From Bacteroidota bacterium (GTDB lineage: Bacteria; Bacteroidota; Bacteroidia; Flavobacteriales; Flavobacteriaceae), in the NCBI GenBank assembly GCA_022601215.1, contig JAHZIZ010000390.1, positions 1 to 17,359 on the forward strand: a DNA stretch of 17,359 bases, written 5' to 3'. The notes beneath the pieces are model-generated. The model saw only the letters and a program-made list of their open reading frames with translations. It searched no databases and was not told where the DNA came from. A program made the position numbers and the translations under genes. Shown one piece after another: positions 1 through 7,700 of this stretch (position 1 is the stretch's first letter; every line of letters begins with the position of its first letter).

Positions 1-539
1 AGGGCAGTATTCCAAGCCCAAACGGCTACAGGAAAGTTAAACGCTGAGATTATTCCAACCACACCTAAAGAATGCCATTGCTCTCGCATTACGTGACCAG
101 GGCGTTCCGAAGGAATCGTCTGTCCATTTAATTGTCTTGATAATCCAACTGCGAAATCACAGATATCGATCATCTCCTGAACTTCTCCATATCCTTCCTG
201 CAATGATTTCCCCATTTCATAAGAAACAAGTTGCCCTAAAGGTTCTTTTAACTCTCTTAATTTATTTCCAAATTGACGAACAATTTCTCCACGCTGTGGA
301 GCTGGCATTGCACGGAAAGAGGTGAAAGCTGTAGTTGCAGCTGTCATTACTTTTTCGTAATCCTCTTTTGTTGTAGTGGTTACTTTTCCGATTAACTTCC
401 CATCCACAGGAGAATACGATGCAATTTCTTCTCCTCCAGTCATCCAATTGGACCCGGTAGAAGTACCTTGATTTATTTCTTTAATTCCTAATTGTTGAAG
501 GGCTGCTTCAATTCCGAAGGAAGTAGCTACGTTTGACAT
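1..539 (-). CDS. Aldehyde dehydrogenase, ALDH7 family (partial, N-terminal ~179 residues)
   Basis: This minus-strand frame starts at the ATG complementary to 537-539 and stays open to the window edge, so the C-terminal two thirds, including the catalytic Cys, lie outside. Visible segments typical of ALDH7 (antiquitin / alpha-aminoadipic semialdehyde or piperideine-6-carboxylate dehydrogenase) are EMGKSLQEGYGEVQEMIDIC, then SERPGHVMREQW, then LGVVGIISAFNFPVAVWAWN, the start of the NAD-binding core. Members oxidise amino-aldehydes to acids with NAD+, commonly in lysine degradation. No signal peptide is visible, so it is probably cytosolic. The gene is divergent from the DUF4395 gene. A role beside the nearby 3-hydroxyanthranilate dioxygenase in kynurenine catabolism is possible but not shown; the aminomuconate-semialdehyde enzyme of that pathway normally belongs to another ALDH family. 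The family call is firm, the substrate is not. Confidence 0.9.
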   Translation of the reverse strand, partial: MSNVATSFGIEAALQQLGIKEINQGTSTGSNWMTGGEEIASYSPVDGKLIGKVTTTTKEDYEKVMTAATTAFTSFRAMPAPQRGEIVRQFGNKLRELKEPLGQLVSYEMGKSLQEGYGEVQEMIDICDFAVGLSRQLNGQTIPSERPGHVMREQWHSLGVVGIISAFNFPVAVWAWNTA

Positions 540-574
540 AGTTATATTGATTTTTGGGTATATAATTTACGCTG

Positions 575-582
575 CGAATGTA
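575..582 (-). promoter_or_regulatory. Probable -7 promoter element for the aldehyde dehydrogenase gene
   Basis: Read on the minus strand this is TACATTCG, one mismatch from the Bacteroidota -7 consensus TAnnTTTG. It lies 35 bases upstream of the ATG, which leaves a short leader of the usual size. No convincing TTG at -33 is visible. This is inference from spacing and consensus only. Confidence 0.4.
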
Positions 583-737
583 CGTAATTGGTGGAAGAAT
601 TTGAAATGAATTTAGTTTAGTTTATGACAAACTACATGCACTACACTCCTCTAGTGTTAAAAAAATAAGTGCTAGGCAACCATTGCTTCAGATTCTACGT
701 CTATATAAGTATTCATCATTCATCAAAAAAAAACAAC

Positions 738-1400
738 ATGCGAAAAATCATTCAATTTGGAGAACAAGTAGATGGGTATACCATTCCCGTATTAAACGAA
801 AGAGAGATTAGAGCGTCCGCAGGACTACTTTTTCTCATTATGTTTATTTCAATACTTAACGTTGTATTTACGAATAACTTTTTACTGTTAAAATATACGG
901 TCGTCATCTTCTTGACAGACATTGCTATTCGCGTCTTGATCAATCCGAAATTTTCACCCTTTCTAATTTTAGGTCGATATATAGTAAGAAACCAAGTTCC
1001 TGAATATGTGGGTGCCCCTCAGAAAAAGTTTGCATGGAAAATTGGCCTTGGATTGGCCATAACTATCTTCATTTTGCAAAATATAATTAACTCCTTTGGG
1101 CCAATTACAGCGCTTATCTGTCTAATTTGTTTGGTGTTCCTATTTTTTGAGGCCGCTTTCGGAATTTGTTTGGGATGTAAACTTTATGCTCGTTTTTATA
1201 AAGACAAAGTACAATACTGTCCAGGAGAAATATGCGAGGTCAAAGATAGACAGGATATTCAAAAAACATCAAGATTACAGTGGCTGATAGCGCTCGGATT
1301 TCTAATATATATCGTGCTCATTGTGACTTTCTTGCATGATACTTTTAATCAGCACCCTTCGGCTTTATGGGATATCATAACAGGTTCCAATAGCATGTAA
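738..1400 (+). CDS. DUF4395 family integral membrane protein
   Basis: A protein of 220 residues from the ATG at 738. An upstream GTG at 669 would add 23 poorly ordered residues and is unlikely. The MRKIIQFGEQVDGYTIPVLN start and the segment PEYVGAPQKKFAWKIGLGLA are characteristic of DUF4395. About five hydrophobic segments are visible, around residues 28-65, 97-117, 119-143 and 185-205, so it is an inner-membrane protein. After the fourth segment come CLGCK and CPGEIC, four cysteines that could form a redox pair or bind metal. The biochemical role of DUF4395 is not established; relatives sometimes sit beside thioredoxin-like or sulfur-transfer genes, but none is visible here. The gene is convergent with the dioxygenase gene, with a 39-base gap and no strong terminator hairpin. 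Confidence 0.85.
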   Translation: MRKIIQFGEQVDGYTIPVLNEREIRASAGLLFLIMFISILNVVFTNNFLLLKYTVVIFLTDIAIRVLINPKFSPFLILGRYIVRNQVPEYVGAPQKKFAWKIGLGLAITIFILQNIINSFGPITALICLICLVFLFFEAAFGICLGCKLYARFYKDKVQYCPGEICEVKDRQDIQKTSRLQWLIALGFLIYIVLIVTFLHDTFNQHPSALWDIITGSNSM

Positions 1401-1439
1401 AAACAAAACACTTTTCATAAATGGTGTCTTATCTGATTA

Positions 1440-1979
1440 CTATTCATCCGAAGTAAATCTTGGATCGGTTTCCATAACAGTTCCACAGTTTGAACATGTT
1501 CTATTCTTTTCCGAATTATAGAAATCCTTAAAATGTGGTAAGAAATCTTTTTCTACATCAAGCAATTCAAAATATACTTCATGTAGTTTTTCGTTGCAAT
1601 TATCACAAAACCAAAGGAGTCCATCAGTATATCCATGGCCGGCTCGTTTTCGCTCAACGACTAGGCCAATTGAGTTTTCTCCTCGCACAGGCGAGTGCGG
1701 CGTCTTAGCTGGGTGTAGATACATATCTCCAGGACCTAAAGGCACTACCTTTCGCTCACCTTCATCTTGGACAATCAATTCAATATTCCCTTCTAATTGA
1801 TAGAACAGCTCTTCCGTTTCATTATAGTGGTAATCTTTTCGAGCATTGGGACCACCCACTACCATAACAATGTAATCTCCAGAATCTACATAGAGGTTTT
1901 TATTCCCTACTGGTGGTTTCAATAAGTCACGATTGTCTTCAATCCATTGATTGAGGTTAAAAGGTTTTGAAATAGCCAT
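1440..1979 (-). CDS. nbaC: 3-hydroxyanthranilate 3,4-dioxygenase
   Basis: The enzyme opens the ring of 3-hydroxyanthranilate with O2 to give 2-amino-3-carboxymuconate semialdehyde, in the kynurenine route of tryptophan catabolism or quinolinate formation. It is a cytosolic cupin. The chosen ATG at 1979 gives 179 residues; an upstream ATG at 2003 overlaps the probable promoter. With this start the iron ligands fall at His51, Glu57 and His95 and the substrate-binding arginines at Arg47 and Arg99, as I recall them for the well-studied Cupriavidus enzyme. The C-terminal rubredoxin-like second metal site of bacterial enzymes is complete (Cys125, Cys128, Cys162, Cys165). No other kynurenine-pathway gene is recognisable in the window, so the pathway must be completed elsewhere. 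The call is secure. Equivalent symbols in use are haaO and HAAO. Confidence 0.96.
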   Translation of the reverse strand: MAISKPFNLNQWIEDNRDLLKPPVGNKNLYVDSGDYIVMVVGGPNARKDYHYNETEELFYQLEGNIELIVQDEGERKVVPLGPGDMYLHPAKTPHSPVRGENSIGLVVERKRAGHGYTDGLLWFCDNCNEKLHEVYFELLDVEKDFLPHFKDFYNSEKNRTCSNCGTVMETDPRFTSDE

Positions 1980-2002
1980 TGCCGTATCTTTATGTGTTTG
2001 CA

Positions 2003-2010
2003 TAAAAATA
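2003..2010 (-). promoter_or_regulatory. Probable -7 promoter element for the dioxygenase gene
   Basis: Read on the minus strand this is TATTTTTA, one mismatch from TAnnTTTG, with a TTG 17 bases upstream as a possible -33 element. Transcription would start near 1996, downstream of the alternative ATG at 2003, which supports the ATG at 1979 as the true start. Confidence 0.4.
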
Positions 2011-2045
2011 CGGCAATTGCGTTAAAACAAAAAACAACAATCGAA

Positions 2046-2549
2046 TTACTTTCTGTAGAAAAGTTGTGTGTAATAATATGTTCCCTGAGCGTTCTGCATC
2101 ACTCCAAAACCAGAGTGCGTATAGTTGCCTTCAAGCACACTGCGGTGCGATGGGCTATTTAGCCAAGCGTTGACAACCGCCTCTGCAGATGTATAGCCCG
2201 AGGCTACATTTTCACCAACCGAAGCAGCTCCGCGATTCTTTAAAGCACGGGATCTTTCAGAAAAATTATCGTGATTAATTTGAGACATATCGATCATATG
2301 TTGTGTATGATCTACTGCATAAGCTGAAGCATACTGCTGATCACTCTGAACAGTCTCAAGACCCATACCGGATCTATGTTCATTTACCAAGGAAAGAATT
2401 TCATTGGCCATCAACCAATCCGTTTCTTTGGCTAGATTGATGTCTATACTAAAATTGGCTTCTTCTGGAGTGATTGCCTCTTCCTTTGAACAGGATGTAA
2501 GGGTCACTAATACACCTAGAATAAGTAGGCTAGTTCTTAAGATTTTCAT
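2046..2549 (-). CDS. CAP/SCP-domain lipoprotein
   Basis: A 167-residue lipoprotein. The N-terminus is a lipoprotein signal with lipobox LTSC and acylated Cys20. The following SKEEA is acidic and resembles surface-export signals described for Bacteroidota lipoproteins, so outer-surface display is possible. The rest is a compact CAP (SCP/PR-1-like) domain: LVNEHR near residue 55, HTQHMIDM and INHDNF near 80-95, GENVASGY near 112, and AVVNAWLNSPSHR near 125, ending in TYYYTQLFYRK. The histidines and the Glu of GENVA are the usual CAP cavity residues. The length fits stand-alone bacterial CAP proteins. Their molecular function is mostly unknown, with proposals including lipid binding and proteolysis. 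It lies upstream of the dioxygenase gene on the same strand, but each has its own candidate promoter. Confidence 0.92.
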   Translation of the reverse strand: MKILRTSLLILGVLVTLTSCSKEEAITPEEANFSIDINLAKETDWLMANEILSLVNEHRSGMGLETVQSDQQYASAYAVDHTQHMIDMSQINHDNFSERSRALKNRGAASVGENVASGYTSAEAVVNAWLNSPSHRSVLEGNYTHSGFGVMQNAQGTYYYTQLFYRK

Positions 2550-2587
2550 TGTACGGGGGGCATCAAATTTGGGGCTTGATGTTGATT

Positions 2588-2595
2588 CAAATGTA
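2588..2595 (-). promoter_or_regulatory. -7 promoter element for the CAP lipoprotein gene
   Basis: Read on the minus strand this is TACATTTG, a perfect match to the Bacteroidota -7 consensus TAnnTTTG, 38 bases upstream of the ATG. The -33 region is T-rich but has no clean TTG at the expected distance. It is the best promoter candidate in the window. Confidence 0.55.
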
Positions 2596-2724
2596 GGAAA
2601 AAAATAACAGAATAAAACACTTTAACCTATTTATAATGCATTTCATCGATGTTTTAGTTCCTTTTTACGTATATTTCTTACAATAATATCGCTCCTGAAC
2701 GTCGGAAAACAGGGCTTTTTGCCG

Positions 2725-2732
2725 TATCTTGA
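2725..2732 (+). promoter_or_regulatory. Possible -7 promoter element for the isoaspartyl peptidase operon
   Basis: TATCTTGA follows CCG, a context common for flavobacterial -7 elements, but it is an imperfect match to TAnnTTTG. It lies 17 bases before the ATG at 2750. It would also place the transcription start downstream of the alternative TTG start codon at 2729, arguing against that start. No -33 TTG is visible. Confidence 0.3.
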
Positions 2733-2749
2733 GCTTCAAATCAAAAAAA

Positions 2750-3823
2750 ATGAGAAAAATTCAAATTTTAACACTTTTAATCGGATTTTTAGTGCATTTC
2801 AGCTGTAATAATTCAGAAAATGGTAATGAGAAGTCGGAAATTTCCGAGGGTTTAACCGTAGTCGATTCTGAAAATTTCGGGATAGTCATACACGGTGGTG
2901 CAGGGACCATTCTCAAAAAAAATATGAGTGACTCATTAGAAGCAGCCTACACAGCAAAATTGACCCAAGCCATAACCACTGGTCATTCCATTTTGCAAAA
3001 AGGAGGTACCGCCATGGACGCGGTAACAGCAACGATAAACATTATGGAAGACTCGCCTCTTTTTAATGCTGGGAAAGGTGCCGTTTTTACCCATGAAGAA
3101 ACAAATGAACTCGATGCCTCCGTAATGGATGGCGAAACTTTAAATGCCGGAGCAGTAGCTGGTGTGACCCACATTAAAAACCCCATTGACCTTGCGGTTG
3201 AAGTTATGAATCATAGTGAACATGTGATGCTGGCAGGCCAAGGAGCAGAGGTTTTTGCCCAAAGCCGAGGTTTCGAGCTTATGGACCCTTCATATTTCTA
3301 TACTGAACGACGTTTCAGATCGGTACAACAAGCCAAAGAAAAAGAGAGAATAGAACTAGATCATGACGACAAAACGGCCCTTATAGACCCTTTTATCCTC
3401 GATACTAAATACGGAACCGTTGGCTGCGCTGCGCTAGACAAAAATGGAAATTTGGCTGCAGGAACCTCTACTGGGGGGATGACCAATAAACGATGGAATA
3501 GAATTGGTGATGCACCTGTAATTGGAGCAGGTACTTATGCAAATAATGCTACCTGTGCAGTTTCATCTACAGGTTGGGGTGAGTATTTTATTCGAGGCAT
3601 GGTGGCTCACGATATATCAGCGCAAATGGAATACAAAAATGTGTCTCTAAAAGAAGCAACCCACGATGTCATTCAAGAAAAACTAACTAAACTTGGAGGA
3701 ACAGGTGGTGTTGTGGCAATCGACAAGACGGGAAACGTCTCGATGGAATTTAATACCGCCGGTATGTACCGAGCTCATATGAATGCCGAAGGAACCTTAG
3801 TATTAGCAATATATAAAGACTAA
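2750..3823 (+). CDS. iaaA: Isoaspartyl peptidase / L-asparaginase (Ntn hydrolase), predicted lipoprotein
   Basis: A 357-residue protein from the ATG at 2750; the TTG at 2729 is not preferred. The N-terminus is a hydrophobic signal ending in HFSC, so Cys19 is a probable lipidation site and the enzyme acts outside the cytoplasm. The mature part is a full N-terminal-nucleophile hydrolase: GIVIHGGAG near residue 43, then KYGTVGCAALD, where Thr223 after Gly222 is the expected autocleavage site and nucleophile, then STGGMTNKRWNRIGDAPVIG and the GTYANN substrate loop. The family cleaves isoaspartyl dipeptides and asparagine; relatives in the same fold remove sugar-linked asparagine. The exported form suggests scavenging of peptides or Asn rather than cytosolic protein repair. 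It probably forms an operon with the next gene, 8 bases downstream. The symbol is by family resemblance. Confidence 0.93.
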   Translation: MRKIQILTLLIGFLVHFSCNNSENGNEKSEISEGLTVVDSENFGIVIHGGAGTILKKNMSDSLEAAYTAKLTQAITTGHSILQKGGTAMDAVTATINIMEDSPLFNAGKGAVFTHEETNELDASVMDGETLNAGAVAGVTHIKNPIDLAVEVMNHSEHVMLAGQGAEVFAQSRGFELMDPSYFYTERRFRSVQQAKEKERIELDHDDKTALIDPFILDTKYGTVGCAALDKNGNLAAGTSTGGMTNKRWNRIGDAPVIGAGTYANNATCAVSSTGWGEYFIRGMVAHDISAQMEYKNVSLKEATHDVIQEKLTKLGGTGGVVAIDKTGNVSMEFNTAGMYRAHMNAEGTLVLAIYKD

Positions 3824-3831
3824 CAGACACT

Positions 3832-4137
3832 ATGCAACCACCGTATTACGCCGTAATATTCACAAACAAACTCACAAATGAAACCGAGGGTTATTCTGAA
3901 ATGGCAGAAAAAATGGAAACACTTGCCAAACAACAACCAGGATATTTGGGAATTGAACATGCCCGTGAAGCGCTGGGTATTACCATAAGTTACTGGGAAA
4001 GTTTAGACGCCATCTCCCATTGGAAATCTCAATTAGATCACCAAGAAGCACAACGCATGGGAAAAAAACAATGGTATCAATGGTATACCACTAGGATTTG
4101 TAAAGTGGAGCGGGCCTATAGCTTTGAGAAAGCCTAA
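3832..4137 (+). CDS. Antibiotic biosynthesis monooxygenase (ABM) domain protein
   Basis: A 101-residue single-domain protein of the dimeric ABM ferredoxin-like fold. Typical segments are the start YYAVIFTNKL, then YSEMAEKMETLAKQQPGYLG, then ITISYWESLDAISHWKSQLDH, and the ending WYTTRICKVERAYSF. The name reflects founding members; this subtype is a widespread small cytosolic protein with no proven substrate, and some relatives degrade heme or handle quinones. No cofactor motif or signal peptide is visible. Its ATG lies 8 bases after the stop of the asparaginase-like gene, so the two are very likely co-transcribed. Since the asparaginase is exported and this protein is not, the link may be regulatory rather than biochemical. 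Confidence 0.88.
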   Translation: MQPPYYAVIFTNKLTNETEGYSEMAEKMETLAKQQPGYLGIEHAREALGITISYWESLDAISHWKSQLDHQEAQRMGKKQWYQWYTTRICKVERAYSFEKA

Positions 4138-4164
4138 TTTTATGTAATTCAAAAAATCAACGTG

Positions 4165-4497
4165 ATGGCCGACTTAAAATCTGTTCAACTTCTTGCGAGA
4201 AATGGCAAAAAAATTGCCGCCATTAAAGAACTAAAAGATCGCTATCCAGGAATTGGTCTCAAGAAGGCAAAGGATATCGTAGATGGCCTTGAAGGTGGAG
4301 AACTATCAATTGAAAGTGCTGAAGCTTTCCTCAACAAGCTACCCAAACTAACTCAAGCGGTCGACCATGATTCCAGCGCAGACACCTACAGATCCCCGAA
4401 CACCCTTATTTCTAGAAAAAAGACAGACTACACAAAACTGCTACTTGTCTTCATTATTATTTGCCTCCTCATGTATATTTTCTTCTTACAATCCTGA
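4165..4497 (+). CDS. Membrane-anchored protein with ribosomal L7/L12 C-terminal-like domain
   Basis: A 110-residue protein from the ATG at 4165; a GTG one codon earlier at 4162 is less likely. Residues about 5-45 resemble the bL12 C-terminal domain, especially KIAAIKELK followed by GIGLKKAKDIVDGLEGG, which matches the alpha-helical G(L/I)GLKEAKD motif. Bona fide bL12 has an N-terminal dimerisation domain and hinge, both absent here. A polar linker (about 60-90) leads to a single hydrophobic C-terminal helix, LLLVFIIICLLMYIFFL, ending two residues from the C-terminus, so it looks tail-anchored with the L12-like domain in the cytoplasm. Stand-alone L12-like proteins of this kind are known in bacteria, but their function is unclear. 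It sits 27 bases after the ABM gene and may share its transcript. Confidence 0.8.
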   Translation: MADLKSVQLLARNGKKIAAIKELKDRYPGIGLKKAKDIVDGLEGGELSIESAEAFLNKLPKLTQAVDHDSSADTYRSPNTLISRKKTDYTKLLLVFIIICLLMYIFFLQS

Positions 4498-4549
4498 TTG
4501 TTAAATAACTCACAAATGTTAAAATATGAAATACGAAACCACAATTTCC

Positions 4550-4563
4550 TTCCGTTATTCGGA
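4550..4563. promoter_or_regulatory. Short inverted repeat, possible operator half-copy
   Basis: TTCCG, two bases, then ATTCGGA; within it TCCG and CGGA form a 4-bp inverted repeat around TTATT. It shares both half-elements with the longer perfect palindrome 55 bases downstream and lies in the same intergenic region before the macroglobulin gene. Functional meaning is inferred only from this repetition. Confidence 0.3.
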
Positions 4564-4604
4564 TAATTCCCTCCTATTGTAGCATCTTGAATCGTGTTTA
4601 TTGT

Positions 4605-4623
4605 TTCCGAATTTCATTCGGAA
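4605..4623. promoter_or_regulatory. Perfect 8-bp inverted repeat upstream of the macroglobulin gene
   Basis: TTCCGAAT, spacer TTC, ATTCGGAA: a perfect 8-bp dyad in an AT-rich intergenic region, about 120 bases before the macroglobulin ATG and upstream of its candidate -7 element. No T-run follows on the plus strand and the A-run follows instead, so it does not look like an intrinsic terminator of the upstream cluster. A binding site for a dimeric regulator is a reasonable guess. Confidence 0.4.
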
Positions 4624-4686
4624 CCGATTAAAAAAACACATTCAAAATTCTCGCAGCGAACTCCCTCTTTCGCACCAATTTTATTG

Positions 4687-4694
4687 TATTTTTA
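4687..4694 (+). promoter_or_regulatory. Possible -7 promoter element for the macroglobulin-pbpC operon
   Basis: TATTTTTA, one mismatch from TAnnTTTG, 50 bases upstream of the ATG at 4745. No clean -33 TTG is visible, only TTTCG about 15 bases upstream. This is a weak prediction. No other strong candidate lies in the 4498-4744 intergenic region, which is otherwise featureless apart from the inverted repeats. Confidence 0.3.
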
Positions 4695-4744
4695 ATCACC
4701 TCGTTTTTAGTATCGATTACTGAAAGCCAACAAAACCATCACCT

Positions 4745-7700
4745 ATGAAACAGTTCATTCGTCTATTTGCGCTCATCTCCGTTTTCGTAATTTCTTCTTG
4801 TGGGGATACAACGAAACCCTCAGAAACCGACAATCTCTTTAAATTTAAAGCGTATATCTCTGCCAATACCTTCGGAATAAAAAGCGTAGTAGACCCAATA
4901 ACGGTGCAACTTGCAAAACCGTTAGAACAGTTTGAGGTGACGCAAGAAATCCCTTCAGAATACCTGAAAATAAGTCCAAAAACTAAAGGGAAACTACTCA
5001 TTGAAAATGGAAGAACACTTGTATTTCAGCCTGAGCAGCCTCTTAAACCTGATACGGAATATTCAGTTTCAGTATTACTTCATAAACTCTATGATAACCT
5101 CCCATCCACCTACAAATCATACACCTTCGCATTTAAAACCATTACTCCAAATTTTAAATTGGATCTTGGAAATCTGCAATCCTATTCTAAAGAATGGCAG
5201 TACATCACAGGGAGTATAGAAACGAGTGATGTTGTCCCCGCCGAAACGGCAACACAACTAGTCCTAGCCCTTCAGCAAAACAAAGCGCTTCCTATAAAAT
5301 GGGAACAAGAAAATGGAAATGGTCGTTTCTTTAATTTTACTATCGATAGTATTCAGCGACCCTTAGAAGATGGATCGATAGATATTAGCTGGGACGGCAA
5401 GCCAATAAAAAGTGATTTTAAAGGGAAGAACACTTTTCCCATTCCAGGACAAAATAACTTTAAAGTAATCGATGTAAAAAGTGTCTACGCCCCTAACTCG
5501 TCTCTTTCCATTAATTTTTCCGATCCTTTATTAGAAAATCAGGATTTTAACGGATTAGTGACCGTTGAAAAAGCAGAAAATCTTCGCTTCGAAGTGGATG
5601 GAAATGTGCTTCATATCTATCCAAATAATAGAATTTTAGGAAATGTTAGAGTGACCCTTTTTAACGGTATAAAAAACACCAACAACTATACACTGAAACA
5701 GGAATTTTCAGAATTGGTTTCTTTCGAACAACTCAAACCTGCCCTTCAATTGCTAACAAAGGGGACTATTTTACCAAACGCAGAAAGCACCCCCATTTAT
5801 TTCAAAGCCGTCAATCTTTCCAAGGTTGATGTTCGTATTGTAAAAGTTTACGAAGACAATATGCTTCAATTCTTACAATCGACCAACCTTAATAATTCTA
5901 GTCTTTACAATATGAAAACGGTGGGGCGTCGCATCGCAAAAAAGACCATTGATCTCGATGATAAAAGCATCGGTAATGACGGCTTGTGGAAAGCCTACGG
6001 CATCAATCTATCTCAATATTTTAGCGCCGATCCTGGATCCCTTTATCGGGTAGAACTGAGTTTTAAAAAGGAGTACACTACCTATAATTGTGATCTTCCG
6101 GTTACCAATGAAAATACCAACGAAGAGGAGGAAGCGTATTATTACGAGGAAGACTATTCAGAAAACATCAACCAAGACCAAGACGAAGATGAATTAGAAG
6201 AGCAGTATTGGGATAATGAAATATATAACTATCGTCGCTATCACTATAACTGGCGACAACGAGACAATCCTTGCCATGAAGCATATTATCATGAAGATCG
6301 CGCTATTAGCACTAATATCTTAGGGAGTGATCTAGGGATGATTGTAAAGAAAGGAAATAACAAATCGTATCACTTTGCCATCACCAACCTCTTGACTACT
6401 TCCCCTCAGCCCAGTACTAAAATAAATCTATACAATTACCAACAACAGCTTCTAGGGACTGTAACTACAGACAATCAAGGGTTGGCTCTTTTTGATAGCG
6501 AAAAAACTGTAGCCTTCGCAGTGGCTCAAAAAGGAGGAAATTATGCCTACGCCAAGCTCGAAGATGGAAACGCCCTTTCACTTAGTAAGTTTGATGTCTC
6601 TGGTAGAACCTTAGAAAAAGGACTCAAAGGGTTTCTCTATACGGAAAGAGGTGTACATCGCCCAGGAGATAGTATTCATCTCACTTTTGTGTTAAATGAC
6701 AATGCCAACCCCTTGCCTAAAAATCATCCTGTAACCTTAGAAGTAACTGACGCAAGAGGCAAGCTTGTGCAACGCAGTGTAGCTAACCCTACCTCCCCCT
6801 CTGTGGGGGGAGGTGTCTCGACCCAAGGACGAGACGGAGGGGGGTTCTACTATTTCCCAATTGCTACCTCATCCAATGCCCCTACAGGCAACTGGAATGC
6901 CACGATAAAAGTGGGAGGTGCTAGTTTTAGCAAAAGTCTAAAAGTAGCCACCATTAAACCCAACCGACTAAAAATTAAACTTGATTTTGATGATGAAATT
7001 TTAGATGCCAGCAAGACCGTAAATGGAACTGCCGAAGGACTCTGGTTGCACGGAGCACCCGCAAGAAATCTTCGTGTAGAAATGGATGCCACATTGAGAA
7101 GCACCGGTACGGCCTTTAAAGATTTTAATGGCTATCACTTTAACGATCCGGTGCGCTCATTTCAAGAAGTGGAGGTGCCTGTTATAGATACGCAGCTCTC
7201 TAAAGATGGTACCGCACAATTTTCCAAAAAGTTTGAAATGAGTAGCAATGCTCCTGGCATGTTACAAGCTACCTTCCTAACCAAAATTTATGAAGGAGGA
7301 GGAGATTTTTCTCTAGATGTGTTTACCAAACAACTGGCTCCTTATTCTCATTTTGTGGGTCTGCGTTCTCCAGAACCGCACCGATACGGTTCTTACTACA
7401 CCGACCAAGAAACTGAATTTGATGTTGCAACTGTCGATGCCCAAGGGAAAGCCACCGGCAATAGAACACTAGAAGTAGAAGTCTTTAAAATAGAATGGCG
7501 TTGGTGGTGGAATCGTGGCAACGACAACCTTTCTCGCTATGAAAGCTCTTCAGTACATCGACCCGTTCAAAATTTCACCGTGACAAGTAAAGCCAATGGT
7601 AAGGCTTCTTTTTCCATTAATATTCCTGAACGAGAAGGAGGACGATATCTCATACGCGTAAAAGACAAAGAATCTGGCCACGCAACAGGGCGAGTGACCT

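Noticed and set aside
669..737. GTG-initiated N-terminal extension of the DUF4395 protein
   Set aside because: The added residues lack family similarity, while MRKIIQFGEQVDGY from 738 is a natural start.
1401..1439. Bidirectional terminator between the DUF4395 and dioxygenase genes
   Set aside because: ACAC and GTGT can pair around a weak CAT/ATG core, but the stem is interrupted and GC-poor, with no clear T-run, so it cannot be called.
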